A stretch of DNA of 28,390 nt from CAZZCP01 sp964653235 (lineage in GTDB: Bacteria > Bdellovibrionota > Bdellovibrionia > Bdellovibrionales > UBA840). The position numbers and the translations under genes were made by a program. The notes beneath the pieces are model-generated. The model ran no database searches. It had not been told where the DNA came from and saw nothing but the letters and a program-made list of their open reading frames with translations. The first letter of the stretch is position 1; the number at the start of each line of letters is the position of its first letter. Shown here in pieces: positions 7,031-15,055 of this stretch. The stretch is taken from contig CAZZCP010000024.1 of the NCBI GenBank assembly GCA_964653235.1, positions 1 through 28,390 on the forward strand, in the 5' to 3' direction.

Positions 7031-8488
7031 ATGGAGTTATTGTCGGCAAGTATTCGTGATATTCGCGATGCAATTATTGAAAAAAAGATTTCAGCCAAAG
7101 AGGTTACGCAATTTTTCTTAAAACGAAGTCAGGATTTAAATCCTAAAACGAATGCTTTTATACAAATCAATGAAGAAGCGCTAGCATCTGCCGAGGAGAT
7201 CGATGCCAAGATTGCGAATGGCGAGAATCCTGGGCTGCTAGCAGGTGTGCCAATCGGAATTAAAGACCTTTTAAATAAAAAAGGCATGCAAACAACTGCT
7301 GGCTCAAAAATTCTCAAAGGCTTTCAGTCTCCTTATTCTTCAACTGTGGTGGAGCGTTTAGAACGACAAGGAGCAGTAGTCTTGGGCAAAATGAACCTCG
7401 ATGAATTTGCAATGGGCTCAAGTAACGAAACATCCTATTTTGGCAAGGTTGTAAATCCTTGGAATGAAGAATATGTTCCAGGTGGATCGAGTGGTGGCTC
7501 GGCAGCTGCTGTAGCTGCCGGAATGCTTCCAGCAACAATCGGAACCGACACCGGCGGTTCGATTCGTCAACCCGCTAGTTTTTGCGGCATCTTTGGTATG
7601 AAGCCTACTTATGGCCGTGTTTCAAGATATGGAATTGTTGCCTTTGCATCTTCACTAGATCAGGCGGGACCTATGACCAAGACGGCAGAAGATTCTGCTT
7701 TCGTGCTTGAAGCAATCAGTGGCTTTGATGAAAAGGATTCCACTTCGGCAAGAAAAGAAGTTCCTAGTTTTACGAACAAACTTGCGGCAGATGCAAAAAA
7801 TTTTAAAATTGGCATTGCAAAAGAGTTTTTTGCTGAGGGATTAGATTCTGATGTTCAATCAAAGGTGCAAGAGGCTCTCGATGCTTGGAAAGCTGCAGGT
7901 GCAGAGTTAGTCGATATCGATCTGCCTTTGATGAAGTATTCTGTATCGATTTACTATTTAATTTGTACTTCAGAGGCCTCTTCAAATTTAGCGAGATATG
8001 ATGGCGTTCGCTACGGTTATAGGGCGAACTCTCAAAATTTAGAAGATATGTATTGCGAAACTCGCGGAGAAGGTTTTGGCGATGAAGTAAAGAGAAGAAT
8101 CATGTTAGGTACCTATGCATTATCCAGCGGTTACTATGATGCTTACTATTTAAAGGCTTCACAGGTTCGTCGTTTATTTTTAGAGGACTATCAAAGGGCC
8201 TTTGAGAAATGCGACTTGATTTTTTCTCCAGTTACAACAAGCCCAGCTTTTAAGATTGGCGACCGAATTTCAGATCCTTTGCAAATGTATTTGAATGATA
8301 TTTTTACGACTTCGGCAAACTTGGCGGGTCTGCCAGGTGCCAGTGTGCCGATTGGTTTTTCAAAAAATGGCCTCCCAATTGGCATGCAAATTCTTGCTCC
8401 CCATTTTGAAGAAGAAAGAATCTTTCAAGCGGCCAAGATTACAGAGACTATTTTTCCTGTAGAAAAGAGGATTCCTCATGTTTATTAA
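7031..8488 (+). CDS. gatA: Asp-tRNA(Asn)/Glu-tRNA(Gln) amidotransferase subunit A
   Basis: A 485-residue amidase-signature enzyme that hydrolyses glutamine and passes ammonia to GatB. The Ser-cisSer-Lys triad is visible: Lys78 in GIKDL, Ser153 in GGSSGGSAAA, and the nucleophile Ser177 in GTDTGGSIRQP. Length is typical. The ribosome-binding site AGGAG overlaps the end of gatC, nine bases upstream. The 3' end overlaps gatB by 11 bases. Nothing unusual was seen. Confidence 0.98.
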   Translation: MELLSASIRDIRDAIIEKKISAKEVTQFFLKRSQDLNPKTNAFIQINEEALASAEEIDAKIANGENPGLLAGVPIGIKDLLNKKGMQTTAGSKILKGFQSPYSSTVVERLERQGAVVLGKMNLDEFAMGSSNETSYFGKVVNPWNEEYVPGGSSGGSAAAVAAGMLPATIGTDTGGSIRQPASFCGIFGMKPTYGRVSRYGIVAFASSLDQAGPMTKTAEDSAFVLEAISGFDEKDSTSARKEVPSFTNKLAADAKNFKIGIAKEFFAEGLDSDVQSKVQEALDAWKAAGAELVDIDLPLMKYSVSIYYLICTSEASSNLARYDGVRYGYRANSQNLEDMYCETRGEGFGDEVKRRIMLGTYALSSGYYDAYYLKASQVRRLFLEDYQRAFEKCDLIFSPVTTSPAFKIGDRISDPLQMYLNDIFTTSANLAGLPGASVPIGFSKNGLPIGMQILAPHFEEERIFQAAKITETIFPVEKRIPHVY

Positions 8489-9917
8489 AGATTATGAATG
8501 CGTGATTGGGCTTGAAGTTCACGCACAACTACAAACCAAGACCAAGATATTTTGCGGGTGCTCTACAAATTTTAATGCAGGTGACAATGAAAATGTCTGT
8601 CCAGTATGTCTTGGCCTGCCGGGGGCCCTTCCCGTTTTAAATGAAAAAGTGATGGAATTTGCAATTCGTACAGGCTTGGCGCTGAATTGCGAGATCAATG
8701 AAAGGTCTATTTTTGCTCGCAAAAACTATTTTTATCCCGACTTACCTAAAGGCTATCAGATTTCACAGTATGAACACCCCATTTGTGGAAAAGGCAGCAT
8801 CACTATCGTTATGAAAGATGGCAGTAAAAAACAAATTGGTATTACCCGTGCGCACCTAGAAGAAGATGCTGGTAAATCTCAACACCAAGGAAACAGTACC
8901 CTTGTAAATTACAACCGTAGCAGTATTGCGCTATTAGAAATTGTATCGGAGCCAGATATGCGCTCACCTGAAGAAGCGGCAGCTTATGTTCGTGCCGTAA
9001 GAGCGATTGTGCAATGTCTTGAAGTTTGTGATGGTAACCTTGAAGAGGGGAGTATGCGTGCAGATTGTAATATTAGTATTCGCAAACAAGGCCAAAAAGA
9101 ACTAGGTACAAAGGTAGAGTTAAAGAATTTGAATTCTTTTCGATTTATAGAAAAAGCTCTCACCTATGAATTTGAAAGGCAAGTTGACTGTATCGAAAGC
9201 GGTGAAACAATTGTGCAAGAAACAAGGCTCTATGATAAAGACAAGAATAAAACTTTTCCAATGAGGTCGAAAGAAGAGGCTCATGATTATCGTTATTTTC
9301 CTGAACCTGATCTTTTGCCCGTAATCGCTCCGCTTGAATTAACCAAAGAAATTGAATCTAAAATGCCTGAGCTTCCATTGGCAATGGCCGAGAGGTTTCA
9401 ACAAGACTTTGCTTTACCAGAATATGATGCCTTTGTTCTGACATCACAAATGGATGTAGCTCGCTATTTTGAAGAAGTTGCTCAGACAAGTAAAAACCCG
9501 AAGGCTGCCTCAAATTGGATTATGGTAGAGCTTTTGCGTGAACTCAATGAAGCGAAGCTAGAAATTCAAGATTCGAAAATCAAAGCTTCGCAACTGGCAG
9601 AAATGATACAGCTGATAGATCAAGATGTGATTTCTGGAAAAATAGCAAAAACAGTCTTTGCTGAGATGTGGAAAAGCGGAGAAAGTCCCAATAAAATTGT
9701 TGAAGAAAAAGGTTTAAAGCAAATCTCTGACCCAAATGCAATTGCAGAAATCATTGAAAAAGTGATGGCGGATAACCCGAAACAACTTGAGCAATACCGC
9801 AGCGGTAAAGAAAAGCTTTTTGGCTTTTTTGTTGGTCAAAGTATGAAAGCAACAGGAGGGCAAGCAAATCCAGGACTGCTCAACCAAATTTTAAAACAAA
9901 AACTTAAGGGCGAATAA
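8478..9917 (+). CDS. gatB: Asp-tRNA(Asn)/Glu-tRNA(Gln) amidotransferase subunit B
   Basis: A 479-residue GatB, the subunit that phosphorylates the mischarged Glu-tRNA(Gln) or Asp-tRNA(Asn) and completes amidation. The N-terminal cradle domain begins with YECVIGLEVHAQL; zinc ligands C26, C28, C41 and C44 are all present, followed by ARKNYFYPDLPKGYQISQ. The C-terminus is a helical tRNA-binding tail of the YqeY type ending in QANPGLLNQILKQKL. It starts inside gatA (11-base overlap), with GAGGATT just upstream of the ATG acting as Shine-Dalgarno, which points to coupled translation of the two subunits. Confidence 0.98.
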   Translation: MFIKDYECVIGLEVHAQLQTKTKIFCGCSTNFNAGDNENVCPVCLGLPGALPVLNEKVMEFAIRTGLALNCEINERSIFARKNYFYPDLPKGYQISQYEHPICGKGSITIVMKDGSKKQIGITRAHLEEDAGKSQHQGNSTLVNYNRSSIALLEIVSEPDMRSPEEAAAYVRAVRAIVQCLEVCDGNLEEGSMRADCNISIRKQGQKELGTKVELKNLNSFRFIEKALTYEFERQVDCIESGETIVQETRLYDKDKNKTFPMRSKEEAHDYRYFPEPDLLPVIAPLELTKEIESKMPELPLAMAERFQQDFALPEYDAFVLTSQMDVARYFEEVAQTSKNPKAASNWIMVELLRELNEAKLEIQDSKIKASQLAEMIQLIDQDVISGKIAKTVFAEMWKSGESPNKIVEEKGLKQISDPNAIAEIIEKVMADNPKQLEQYRSGKEKLFGFFVGQSMKATGGQANPGLLNQILKQKLKGE

Positions 9918-9920
9918 AAA

Positions 9921-10802
9921 GTGAAAGTTGCAGCACTTGATCTAGGTTCGAACAGTTTCTTGTGTCTGATTGCTAGAGCCAAAAACAACGAACTTGAAGT
10001 TCTTTCTGATGAGATCGAGGCTGTAAGACTAGGTCAGGGCTTAGCTCGCGGGCCTCAAAAAAAAATTCACCCAGAAGCATTAGAAAGAGCAGCTAAGGCT
10101 TTGGCAAAGTTTCAAAGTCGCATCTATGAAATTCAAGTCGATCAAATTCTTGCCTATGCAACCAGTGCAGCAAGAGATGCTGAAAATGCTCATTTGCTTT
10201 TAGATCTCGGAAAGAAATATGGAATTTCAATCGAGATTATTTCAGGAGATAAAGAAGCCTACTTGACCTATTATGGGAGTGTAAAAAAAAATTCTTCTGA
10301 TCTTGTAGTTGATGTTGGTGGAGGATCTACCGAATATTTTTGGCAGCATCAAGGCAATATTGAGTTTCAAAGTTTAAATATTGGAGCTGTTCGTCTTTCA
10401 GAACTCTTTGCTGAGAAATCAAAACAAGAATTGATTTCATTCATTCGAAATCAATTGCAAGTTTTACCTAAAGAATACTCACAGGATTCTTTTGTTGCCG
10501 TTGCTGGCACAGCAACTTGTTTAGCAAGTCTTAAACATAAACTAGAAAAATTTGATGAAAATAAAATTGATCAAACTGATATTGGTCTTGATGAGGCTGA
10601 AGTATTATTAGAAAAAGTTTTTTCTGCAAGCATTGAAGAAAGAAAGTCTATGCCCGGAATGCCCGAGAGTCGGGCTGATATCTTTCCTTTTGGCCTTCAG
10701 ATTTTTATTGAAAGCCTTAAGTATTTTTCATGTTCCAGTCTTAGAGTTTCTACAAAGGGGCTACGCTATGGAATTGCAAAAGAGATGCTGGGTTTGATAT
10801 GA
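9921..10802 (+). CDS. Ppx/GppA-type phosphatase (short form)
   Basis: A 293-residue member of the exopolyphosphatase/guanosine pentaphosphate phosphatase family of the ASKHA fold. Motifs: ALDLGSNSFLCLI (residues 5-17, phosphate loop 1), ATSAARDAEN (80-89), ISGDKEA (107-113) and DVGGGSTEYF (131-140, phosphate loop 2), then VAGTATCLA. It ends after the two ASKHA lobes with no HD-type C-terminal extension, like the short Ppx proteins. The start is GTG at 9921, three bases after the gatB stop, with AAGGG upstream. Whether it acts on polyphosphate or on pppGpp cannot be told from the sequence; a role in the stringent response or phosphate storage is inference. Confidence 0.85.
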   Translation: MKVAALDLGSNSFLCLIARAKNNELEVLSDEIEAVRLGQGLARGPQKKIHPEALERAAKALAKFQSRIYEIQVDQILAYATSAARDAENAHLLLDLGKKYGISIEIISGDKEAYLTYYGSVKKNSSDLVVDVGGGSTEYFWQHQGNIEFQSLNIGAVRLSELFAEKSKQELISFIRNQLQVLPKEYSQDSFVAVAGTATCLASLKHKLEKFDENKIDQTDIGLDEAEVLLEKVFSASIEERKSMPGMPESRADIFPFGLQIFIESLKYFSCSSLRVSTKGLRYGIAKEMLGLI

Positions 10803-11239
10803 AAACTCTATTGCTTCTTTTTTTTTCTTTTCAAATATTTGCAATGGAGTTTCCTAAGGGAAGCCTGAAGCTTGGTAAACAAGTTTTGAATATTGAAATC
10901 GCCGAAACCAAAGAACAAAGAGCACATGGTTTGATGCACAGAACTTCTCTACCCGAAAACTATGGAATGCTATTTGTTTTTGAAGAAGAACAATTTCTAA
11001 GTTTTTGGATGAAAAATACATATGTCGATTTAAGTATTGCTTATTTTGATTCGAACCGACTTTTGTTTGAAATTATTGACATGAAGGCCTCCAGTGGCGA
11101 AATGCAAACAAAATTCAAGACCTATCCCAGCAGCAAAACGGCAAAATATGCTCTAGAAGTCCCTTTGGGTTGGTTTAAAAAGCACAAAATTCGACCTGGA
11201 CTAAAATTTGAATATCGAAAAATTCCAAAAAAAGAATAA
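10799..11239 (+). CDS. Secreted DUF192 family protein
   Basis: A 146-residue protein: signal peptide at residues 1-15 (MKTLLLLFFSFQIFA) then one DUF192 domain (16-142) with characteristic stretches ETKEQRAHGLMHRTSLPENYGMLFVF and SFWMKNTYVDLSIAYFD. Function of the family is not established; members are small periplasmic or extracytoplasmic beta-rich proteins. The ATG overlaps the ppx stop as ATGA, so it is the last gene of the gatCAB-ppx group and is translated by coupling. No strong intrinsic terminator follows; a 5-base CCTAG/CTAGG pair with a long loop before a T-rich stretch at about 11288-11330 is weak. Confidence 0.88.
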   Translation: MKTLLLLFFSFQIFAMEFPKGSLKLGKQVLNIEIAETKEQRAHGLMHRTSLPENYGMLFVFEEEQFLSFWMKNTYVDLSIAYFDSNRLLFEIIDMKASSGEMQTKFKTYPSSKTAKYALEVPLGWFKKHKIRPGLKFEYRKIPKKE

Positions 11240-11343
11240 ATTTCAAACTCTTAGAGAACTATCGTCTTTGGTACAGAAAACTCAGACCTAGGAAGTAAAT
11301 GCCAGGGCTAGGACCATTTTTCTTTTTCTGAAGTCTTTTTCTA

Positions 11344-11352
11344 TGTTCTAAT
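11344..11352 (+). promoter_or_regulatory. Extended -10 promoter of the LysM envelope protein
   Basis: TG-T-TCTAAT: an extended -10 element (TGn at 11344-11346, TCTAAT 11347-11352, 5/6). No good -35 is present 16-18 bases upstream, as expected of extended -10 promoters. Predicted leader about 31 bases, containing AAAGGA ahead of the ATG at 11390. Confidence 0.35.
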
Positions 11353-11389
11353 GTAAGAGACGTAAAAGAACAGCACCAAAGGATTGGGC

Positions 11390-12763
11390 ATGAAGACACG
11401 TATAATTTTTCTTTTATTACTTTTAGGACTTTTTAGTCTCAACATCTCTTGTAGTTCAAGTGATTCTGAAGCCGATGGCGATGAAGCCGCACAAAGCGAT
11501 GAGTTTGGTGATGGCGGCGAAGGCTTTGATGAAGAGCTGGACGGTGAGGAGTTAGCTGATGACGAATTCGGTGATGACGAGTTCGGCGATGATGAGTTCG
11601 GCGATGATGAGTTCGCTGATAGTGATGACGAGTTCGGTGATGATGAGTTTGGCGATGATGAGTTTGGCGATGATGAGTTTGCTGACAGTGATGATGAATT
11701 CGGTGATGGTCTTGCTGATGGTGATGATTTAGGAGAATCTAGCTTTGATGAGGGCAGTGACTTGGCCGATAGCGGAGATTTTGGTGGAGAAGCTGCAGGT
11801 GACTTTGGTTCTTCTGAGTCTTCTGAGGATTTGGGTTTTGCAGATTCTGGCAGTGCTGACTCTACTGGAGATAATAGTTTTGGTTTTGAGTCTGCTGATG
11901 GTTCCTCTGATTTTTCAAATGCTGAAGATGCCAACCTTGCAGGTGGTAAGAAGCTCATTCCGGTTAAGAAAATTAAAGACTCTGCTTTCGGCAACAACTT
12001 AAATACCGTATATATTGTACGACCAGGGGATACTATTGAAGATGTAGGTACAAAGCTTTTTGGAGCCCCAGACAATAATCGTATCTATTCTAATAACCCA
12101 CACCTAAGAAGAAGTTTTAAAATCGGTGATAAGCTCTATTATAATTCTCCAAATCGACCTTCAGACCAAAGTATGCTGACCTATTATGAAGACAATGGCT
12201 TTCCCTCTTCGGTCTATGTATCACAACCTGGAGACAATATTCGTGACGTAGCGGCGAATCTTTATGGTGATCGTGAGGTTTGGAAAGAAATGTGGGCCAT
12301 CAATCCAGGGGTTGAATCAAAGTGGATTCTTCCCTCTGGTACAGAGTTAAGATACTTTCCTGCTGATGGTTCTGGCGGCATTGCTCCTCCTCCAGTTGCC
12401 GCAGCTCCAGAGCCATTTGTTGAGCCAGAACCAATTAATGATATACCTCCTCCTGCACCTGAGCCTGCACTTCCGCCTCCTACTGCGAGCAATGATTTTC
12501 CACCTCCGCCGGATGCAGCGGCCGCAGGCAGTACAGGTGTTGCCCCGGCTCCGCCTCCTCCGCCGCCACCCAATATTGCGCCTCCACCCCCACCGGTTGA
12601 AAAAACGGTTAAAAAGCGTACAAACAGAAAAAAGGGTGGCAAAAAATCTAAGAAGATGCTCATGTACGTTGGAGTTTTCTTAATCATTGCCGCAGGTGTT
12701 ATCTTTATGGTGATGAGAAAGAACAAGTCTCGAAAGATGAATATTGGCGAGACTCAAATCTAA
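11390..12763 (+). CDS. LysM-domain lipoprotein with acidic repeats and a C-terminal membrane helix
   Basis: A 457-residue envelope protein I cannot assign to a named family. Parts in order: a signal peptide with a lipobox-like end LNIS-C21 (+2 Ser, which by the enterobacterial rule favours the outer membrane); a disordered Asp/Glu/Gly/Ser-rich region (~24-190) with nine DDEFG/DDEFA units; two LysM-like domains (~205-255, VYIVRPGDTIEDV; ~272-325, VYVSQPGDNIRDV) predicted to bind peptidoglycan; a Pro/Ala-rich linker (~330-405); a basic stretch; a hydrophobic helix (~423-442, MLMYVGVFLIIAAGVIFMVM); and a basic tail. Lipid at one end, peptidoglycan binding in the middle and a membrane helix at the other suggest a trans-envelope tether. 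I start at ATG 11390 (AAAGGA upstream), not the in-frame TTG at 11384. It has its own promoter and terminator, so it is monocistronic. Confidence 0.8.
   Translation: MKTRIIFLLLLLGLFSLNISCSSSDSEADGDEAAQSDEFGDGGEGFDEELDGEELADDEFGDDEFGDDEFGDDEFADSDDEFGDDEFGDDEFGDDEFADSDDEFGDGLADGDDLGESSFDEGSDLADSGDFGGEAAGDFGSSESSEDLGFADSGSADSTGDNSFGFESADGSSDFSNAEDANLAGGKKLIPVKKIKDSAFGNNLNTVYIVRPGDTIEDVGTKLFGAPDNNRIYSNNPHLRRSFKIGDKLYYNSPNRPSDQSMLTYYEDNGFPSSVYVSQPGDNIRDVAANLYGDREVWKEMWAINPGVESKWILPSGTELRYFPADGSGGIAPPPVAAAPEPFVEPEPINDIPPPAPEPALPPPTASNDFPPPPDAAAAGSTGVAPAPPPPPPPNIAPPPPPVEKTVKKRTNRKKGGKKSKKMLMYVGVFLIIAAGVIFMVMRKNKSRKMNIGETQI
11558..11704 (+). repeat. 15-base coding tandem repeat (DDEFG units)
   Basis: Nine copies of a 15-base unit, GATGATGAGTTCGGC and variants, in two blocks of four plus one, the blocks ended by GCT and a 6-base GATAGT/GACAGT insert. 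The higher-order period is 66 bases. The units encode DDEFG (DDEFA at block ends, then DS). Third-position differences between copies show the array is old enough to have drifted but is kept in frame. Copy number is likely to vary between strains by slippage or recombination. Confidence 0.9.
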
Positions 12764-12768
12764 AAAAA

Positions 12769-12797
12769 AGAAAGGGAAGAGTCATCTTCCCTTTTTT
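12769..12797. terminator. Strong bidirectional Rho-independent terminator
   Basis: Perfect 10-base stem AAAGGGAAGA (12771-12780) / TCTTCCCTTT (12785-12794) with a GTCA tetraloop. An A-run on the left (from 12763) and a T-run on the right (12792-12797) allow it to end transcription from both the LysM gene (plus) and the PilZ gene (minus), which converge here. Confidence 0.85.
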
Positions 12798-12820
12798 CAT
12801 TCAAAAAAATAATAGCATGA

Positions 12821-13198
12821 TTAAGCGACGAGTTTAAAGATTCCCTCAAGAACTTGTTTTCGATCTTGACGACTTTCTTCAACATAATACATGAGATCAT
12901 CTATAATTTGTAAATCGCGGTTGTTACTATGCTGAAACTGAACTCCAGCACCATACTGATTTACCCAAACCACTTTAGCAGATAAATCTCTTTCTCTAGC
13001 ACCAACAACAAATTTCAAACTTAATTTCTCACCGGTTTCAAAACTGTGACCATCGATCTTTAAAAAAGCACCGGTAACAGAAATATTTAACAAAACACCT
13101 TTGTTGATTTGACGTGCATAATTCTTTTTAAATTCAACTTCAACCGATAGTGGAATTCTCTTTGCAGGGGACTCGTTCGTATCATTGGCTGTAAACAT
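12821..13198 (-). CDS. PilZ-domain protein with a degenerate c-di-GMP site
   Basis: A 125-residue protein made of one PilZ beta-barrel (residues ~10-95) plus a C-terminal helix. The second motif is recognisable as NISVTGAFL (N/DxSxxG form). The first motif, normally RxxxR, reads S10-P-A-K-R14, so the leading arginine is absent and only R14 remains. PilZ domains bind cyclic di-GMP and alter motility or attachment; here binding may be weakened, or the protein may act through protein contacts only. A Shine-Dalgarno AGAGGAG lies nine bases before the ATG. The gene is monocistronic, convergent on the LysM gene and divergent from rho. Confidence 0.82.
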   Translation of the reverse strand: MFTANDTNESPAKRIPLSVEVEFKKNYARQINKGVLLNISVTGAFLKIDGHSFETGEKLSLKFVVGARERDLSAKVVWVNQYGAGVQFQHSNNRDLQIIDDLMYYVEESRQDRKQVLEGIFKLVA

Positions 13199-13522
13199 GA
13201 ATCATACTCCTCTTTGATATTTTATCGGCATTCTGTTGTTGAGATTGAGAAAAACTGTGAAAAAACGGTAATTTGCGAAGCTTGTTTGTTACATACTGAT
13301 ACAAGCAGGACATTTGGAGTAAAGAAAAATATACAATTTAGACAATTTTATGATCTTTAAGAAAAATCATATTGAGCCGTTAAACACAATGGAGTTGACT
13401 TTTTGGCACAATTTCTTCAATCTAAGTCAATCTAAGATATTCTATATAATCGATATTCAATAACAGCTGAATTTCAAAAGGTCTTTAAGCAATCCAAAAA
13501 ATAAATCAATAGGAGTTTTTTT
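13199..13522. other. 324-base divergent regulatory region between pilZ and rho
   Basis: No convincing coding frame on either strand. Visible elements: the pilZ ribosome-binding site at the left end, an inverted repeat GCTTGT/ACAAGC (13280-13285 and 13301-13306, 15-base spacer), a tandem direct repeat TCAATCTAAG (13417-13436), a perfect TATAAT (13445-13450) and the rho ribosome-binding site AGGAG (13511-13515). Base composition is very AT-rich compared with the flanking genes. Confidence 0.6.
13417..13450 (+). promoter_or_regulatory. Probable rho promoter with a tandem 10-base repeat at the -35 position
   Basis: TATAAT (13445-13450) matches the -10 consensus exactly, but no -35 hexamer occurs at the correct distance. 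Instead two perfect head-to-tail copies of TCAATCTAAG (13417-13426, 13427-13436), one helical turn apart, cover that place. This looks like an activator or repressor site. Predicted transcript start is about 13457, giving a 66-base leader before the GTG start of rho. Confidence 0.42.
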
Positions 13523-15055
13523 GTGTCAGAAAACGAAGTTCAACAAGAAGAAGTAAAAAAAGAAACGGCACCAGAGCCGCAACAAGTTCAGGAACAAGCT
13601 GCTCTAAGTGATGAAGAAAAACCGCAAAGAAGAAAACAGCAGCGTAGCCCAAATAGAAATAAAAGAAATAATAATAAAAACCCGAAAGATCGATCTCGAA
13701 TGCAGGGGAATTCTCACTCTTCAAAACGTGAAGAAATAAACATTCCCACAGATGACCCTGATATAAATGAAGACCTTTACAATCAGCTAACAGATGAAGA
13801 GAAAAAAGATCTCAGCTCGAAAAACTTAAAATCAAAAGACATTAAAGAACTAACTGGAATTGCCACCAAGCTAGGTGTCGAGAATGCTACAGGTTTGCGT
13901 AGACAAGACCTTGTTTTTGAGATTCTTCGCAGGGCTGCAAAATTTGGAGATATTTATGGTGGAGGTTGCCTTGAAATCCTTCCAGATGGATATGGTTTTT
14001 TAAGATCTCCAGATTATAACTATTTACCTGGTCCAGATGATATTTATGTAAGCCCAAGCCAAATTCGCCGAATGGGCTTAAGAACAGGTGATCATGTAGC
14101 AGGTACCATTCGCCCGCCCAAAGAGGGGGAGCGCTACTTTGCTCTTTTAAAGCTTGAAACCCTAAACTATGAAGACCATACACAGATTAAAGATAAAATT
14201 CTTTTTGACAACCTGACGCCATTATACCCGCAACAGAAGTTGATTCTAGAAAATGAGCCCAGCAATTACACAACTCGCGTGGTGGATTTGATGGTGCCAT
14301 TGGGTAAAGGGCAAAGAGCCTTGATTGTTGCGCCTCCAAGAACGGGAAAAACGGTATTAATGCAAAATATTGCCAATGCAATTGCGACCAATCATCCCGA
14401 AGTCTATCTTATTGTGCTTCTCATTGATGAGCGCCCTGAAGAGGTGACTGATATGGCAAGATCTGTTCGCGGTGAGGTGGTATCCTCAACCTTTGACGAG
14501 CCTCCAACTCGTCACGTACAAGTTGCCGAAATGGTGATTGAAAAAGCCAAGCGATTGGTTGAGCACAAACACGATGTTGTCATTCTTCTCGACTCAATCA
14601 CTCGTTTGGCAAGAGCTTATAATACGGTGGTTCCTCCTTCGGGTAAGATTCTCTCTGGTGGTGTTGATTCAAATGCTCTTCATAAGCCGAAGCGCTTTTT
14701 TGGAGCGGCAAGAAATATCGAAGAGGGTGGTAGTTTAACCATTATAGCCACAGCACTCGTAGATACGGGCTCTCGAATGGATGAGGTTATCTTTGAAGAG
14801 TTTAAAGGTACCGGTAATGCCGAAATTCATTTAGATCGTAAATTGATGGAAAAGAGAATCTTTCCTTGTCTTGATATTAATAAATCAGGAACCCGAAAGG
14901 AAGATCTTTTGGTCGATAGCAGTGATTTGAGCCGCTTGTGGATTCTGAGAAAGGTACTAGCGCCAATGAATGTTGTCGATAGTATGGAATTCTTGATTGA
15001 TAAGGTCTCGGCGACCAAAACCAATAAGGATTTTATCACTTCTATGAACGGCTAA
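13523..15055 (+). CDS. rho: Transcription termination factor Rho
   Basis: A 510-residue Rho, the hexameric RNA helicase that ends transcription. Residues 1-80 form a charged, Gln/Lys/Arg/Asn-rich extension absent from E. coli Rho (419 aa). Then come the Rho N-terminal helical domain (~85-138), the RNA-binding cold-shock fold (~143-195, GGGCLEILPDGYGFLRSP), Walker A (PPRTGKT, 271-277), Walker B (VVILLD, 352-357), and the Q/R-loop region SGGVDSNALHKPKRFFGAARN (~378-398). All catalytic motifs are intact. The start is GTG with AGGAG upstream; no in-frame ATG is better placed. Monocistronic, with its own promoter and a hairpin spanning the stop codon. Confidence 0.98.
   Translation: MSENEVQQEEVKKETAPEPQQVQEQAALSDEEKPQRRKQQRSPNRNKRNNNKNPKDRSRMQGNSHSSKREEINIPTDDPDINEDLYNQLTDEEKKDLSSKNLKSKDIKELTGIATKLGVENATGLRRQDLVFEILRRAAKFGDIYGGGCLEILPDGYGFLRSPDYNYLPGPDDIYVSPSQIRRMGLRTGDHVAGTIRPPKEGERYFALLKLETLNYEDHTQIKDKILFDNLTPLYPQQKLILENEPSNYTTRVVDLMVPLGKGQRALIVAPPRTGKTVLMQNIANAIATNHPEVYLIVLLIDERPEEVTDMARSVRGEVVSSTFDEPPTRHVQVAEMVIEKAKRLVEHKHDVVILLDSITRLARAYNTVVPPSGKILSGGVDSNALHKPKRFFGAARNIEEGGSLTIIATALVDTGSRMDEVIFEEFKGTGNAEIHLDRKLMEKRIFPCLDINKSGTRKEDLLVDSSDLSRLWILRKVLAPMNVVDSMEFLIDKVSATKTNKDFITSMNG

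Noticed and set aside
11558..11704. CRISPR-like array
   Set aside because: Units are 15 bases, directly tandem without unique spacers, and are in frame within a coding gene.
11341..12075. Long minus-strand open frame rich in SPNSSS repeats
   Set aside because: It is the antisense reading of the DDEFG repeat gene; its repeats are the mirror of the plus-strand units, and it has no ribosome-binding site or family features.
12262..12726. Minus-strand Gly-rich open frame
   Set aside because: It arises from the antisense of the proline codons in the LysM protein linker; the plus-strand gene explains the sequence.
13404..13419. Sigma54-like promoter (TGGCAC) upstream of rho
   Set aside because: The -24 box is good, but the -12 position has TC instead of the essential GC.
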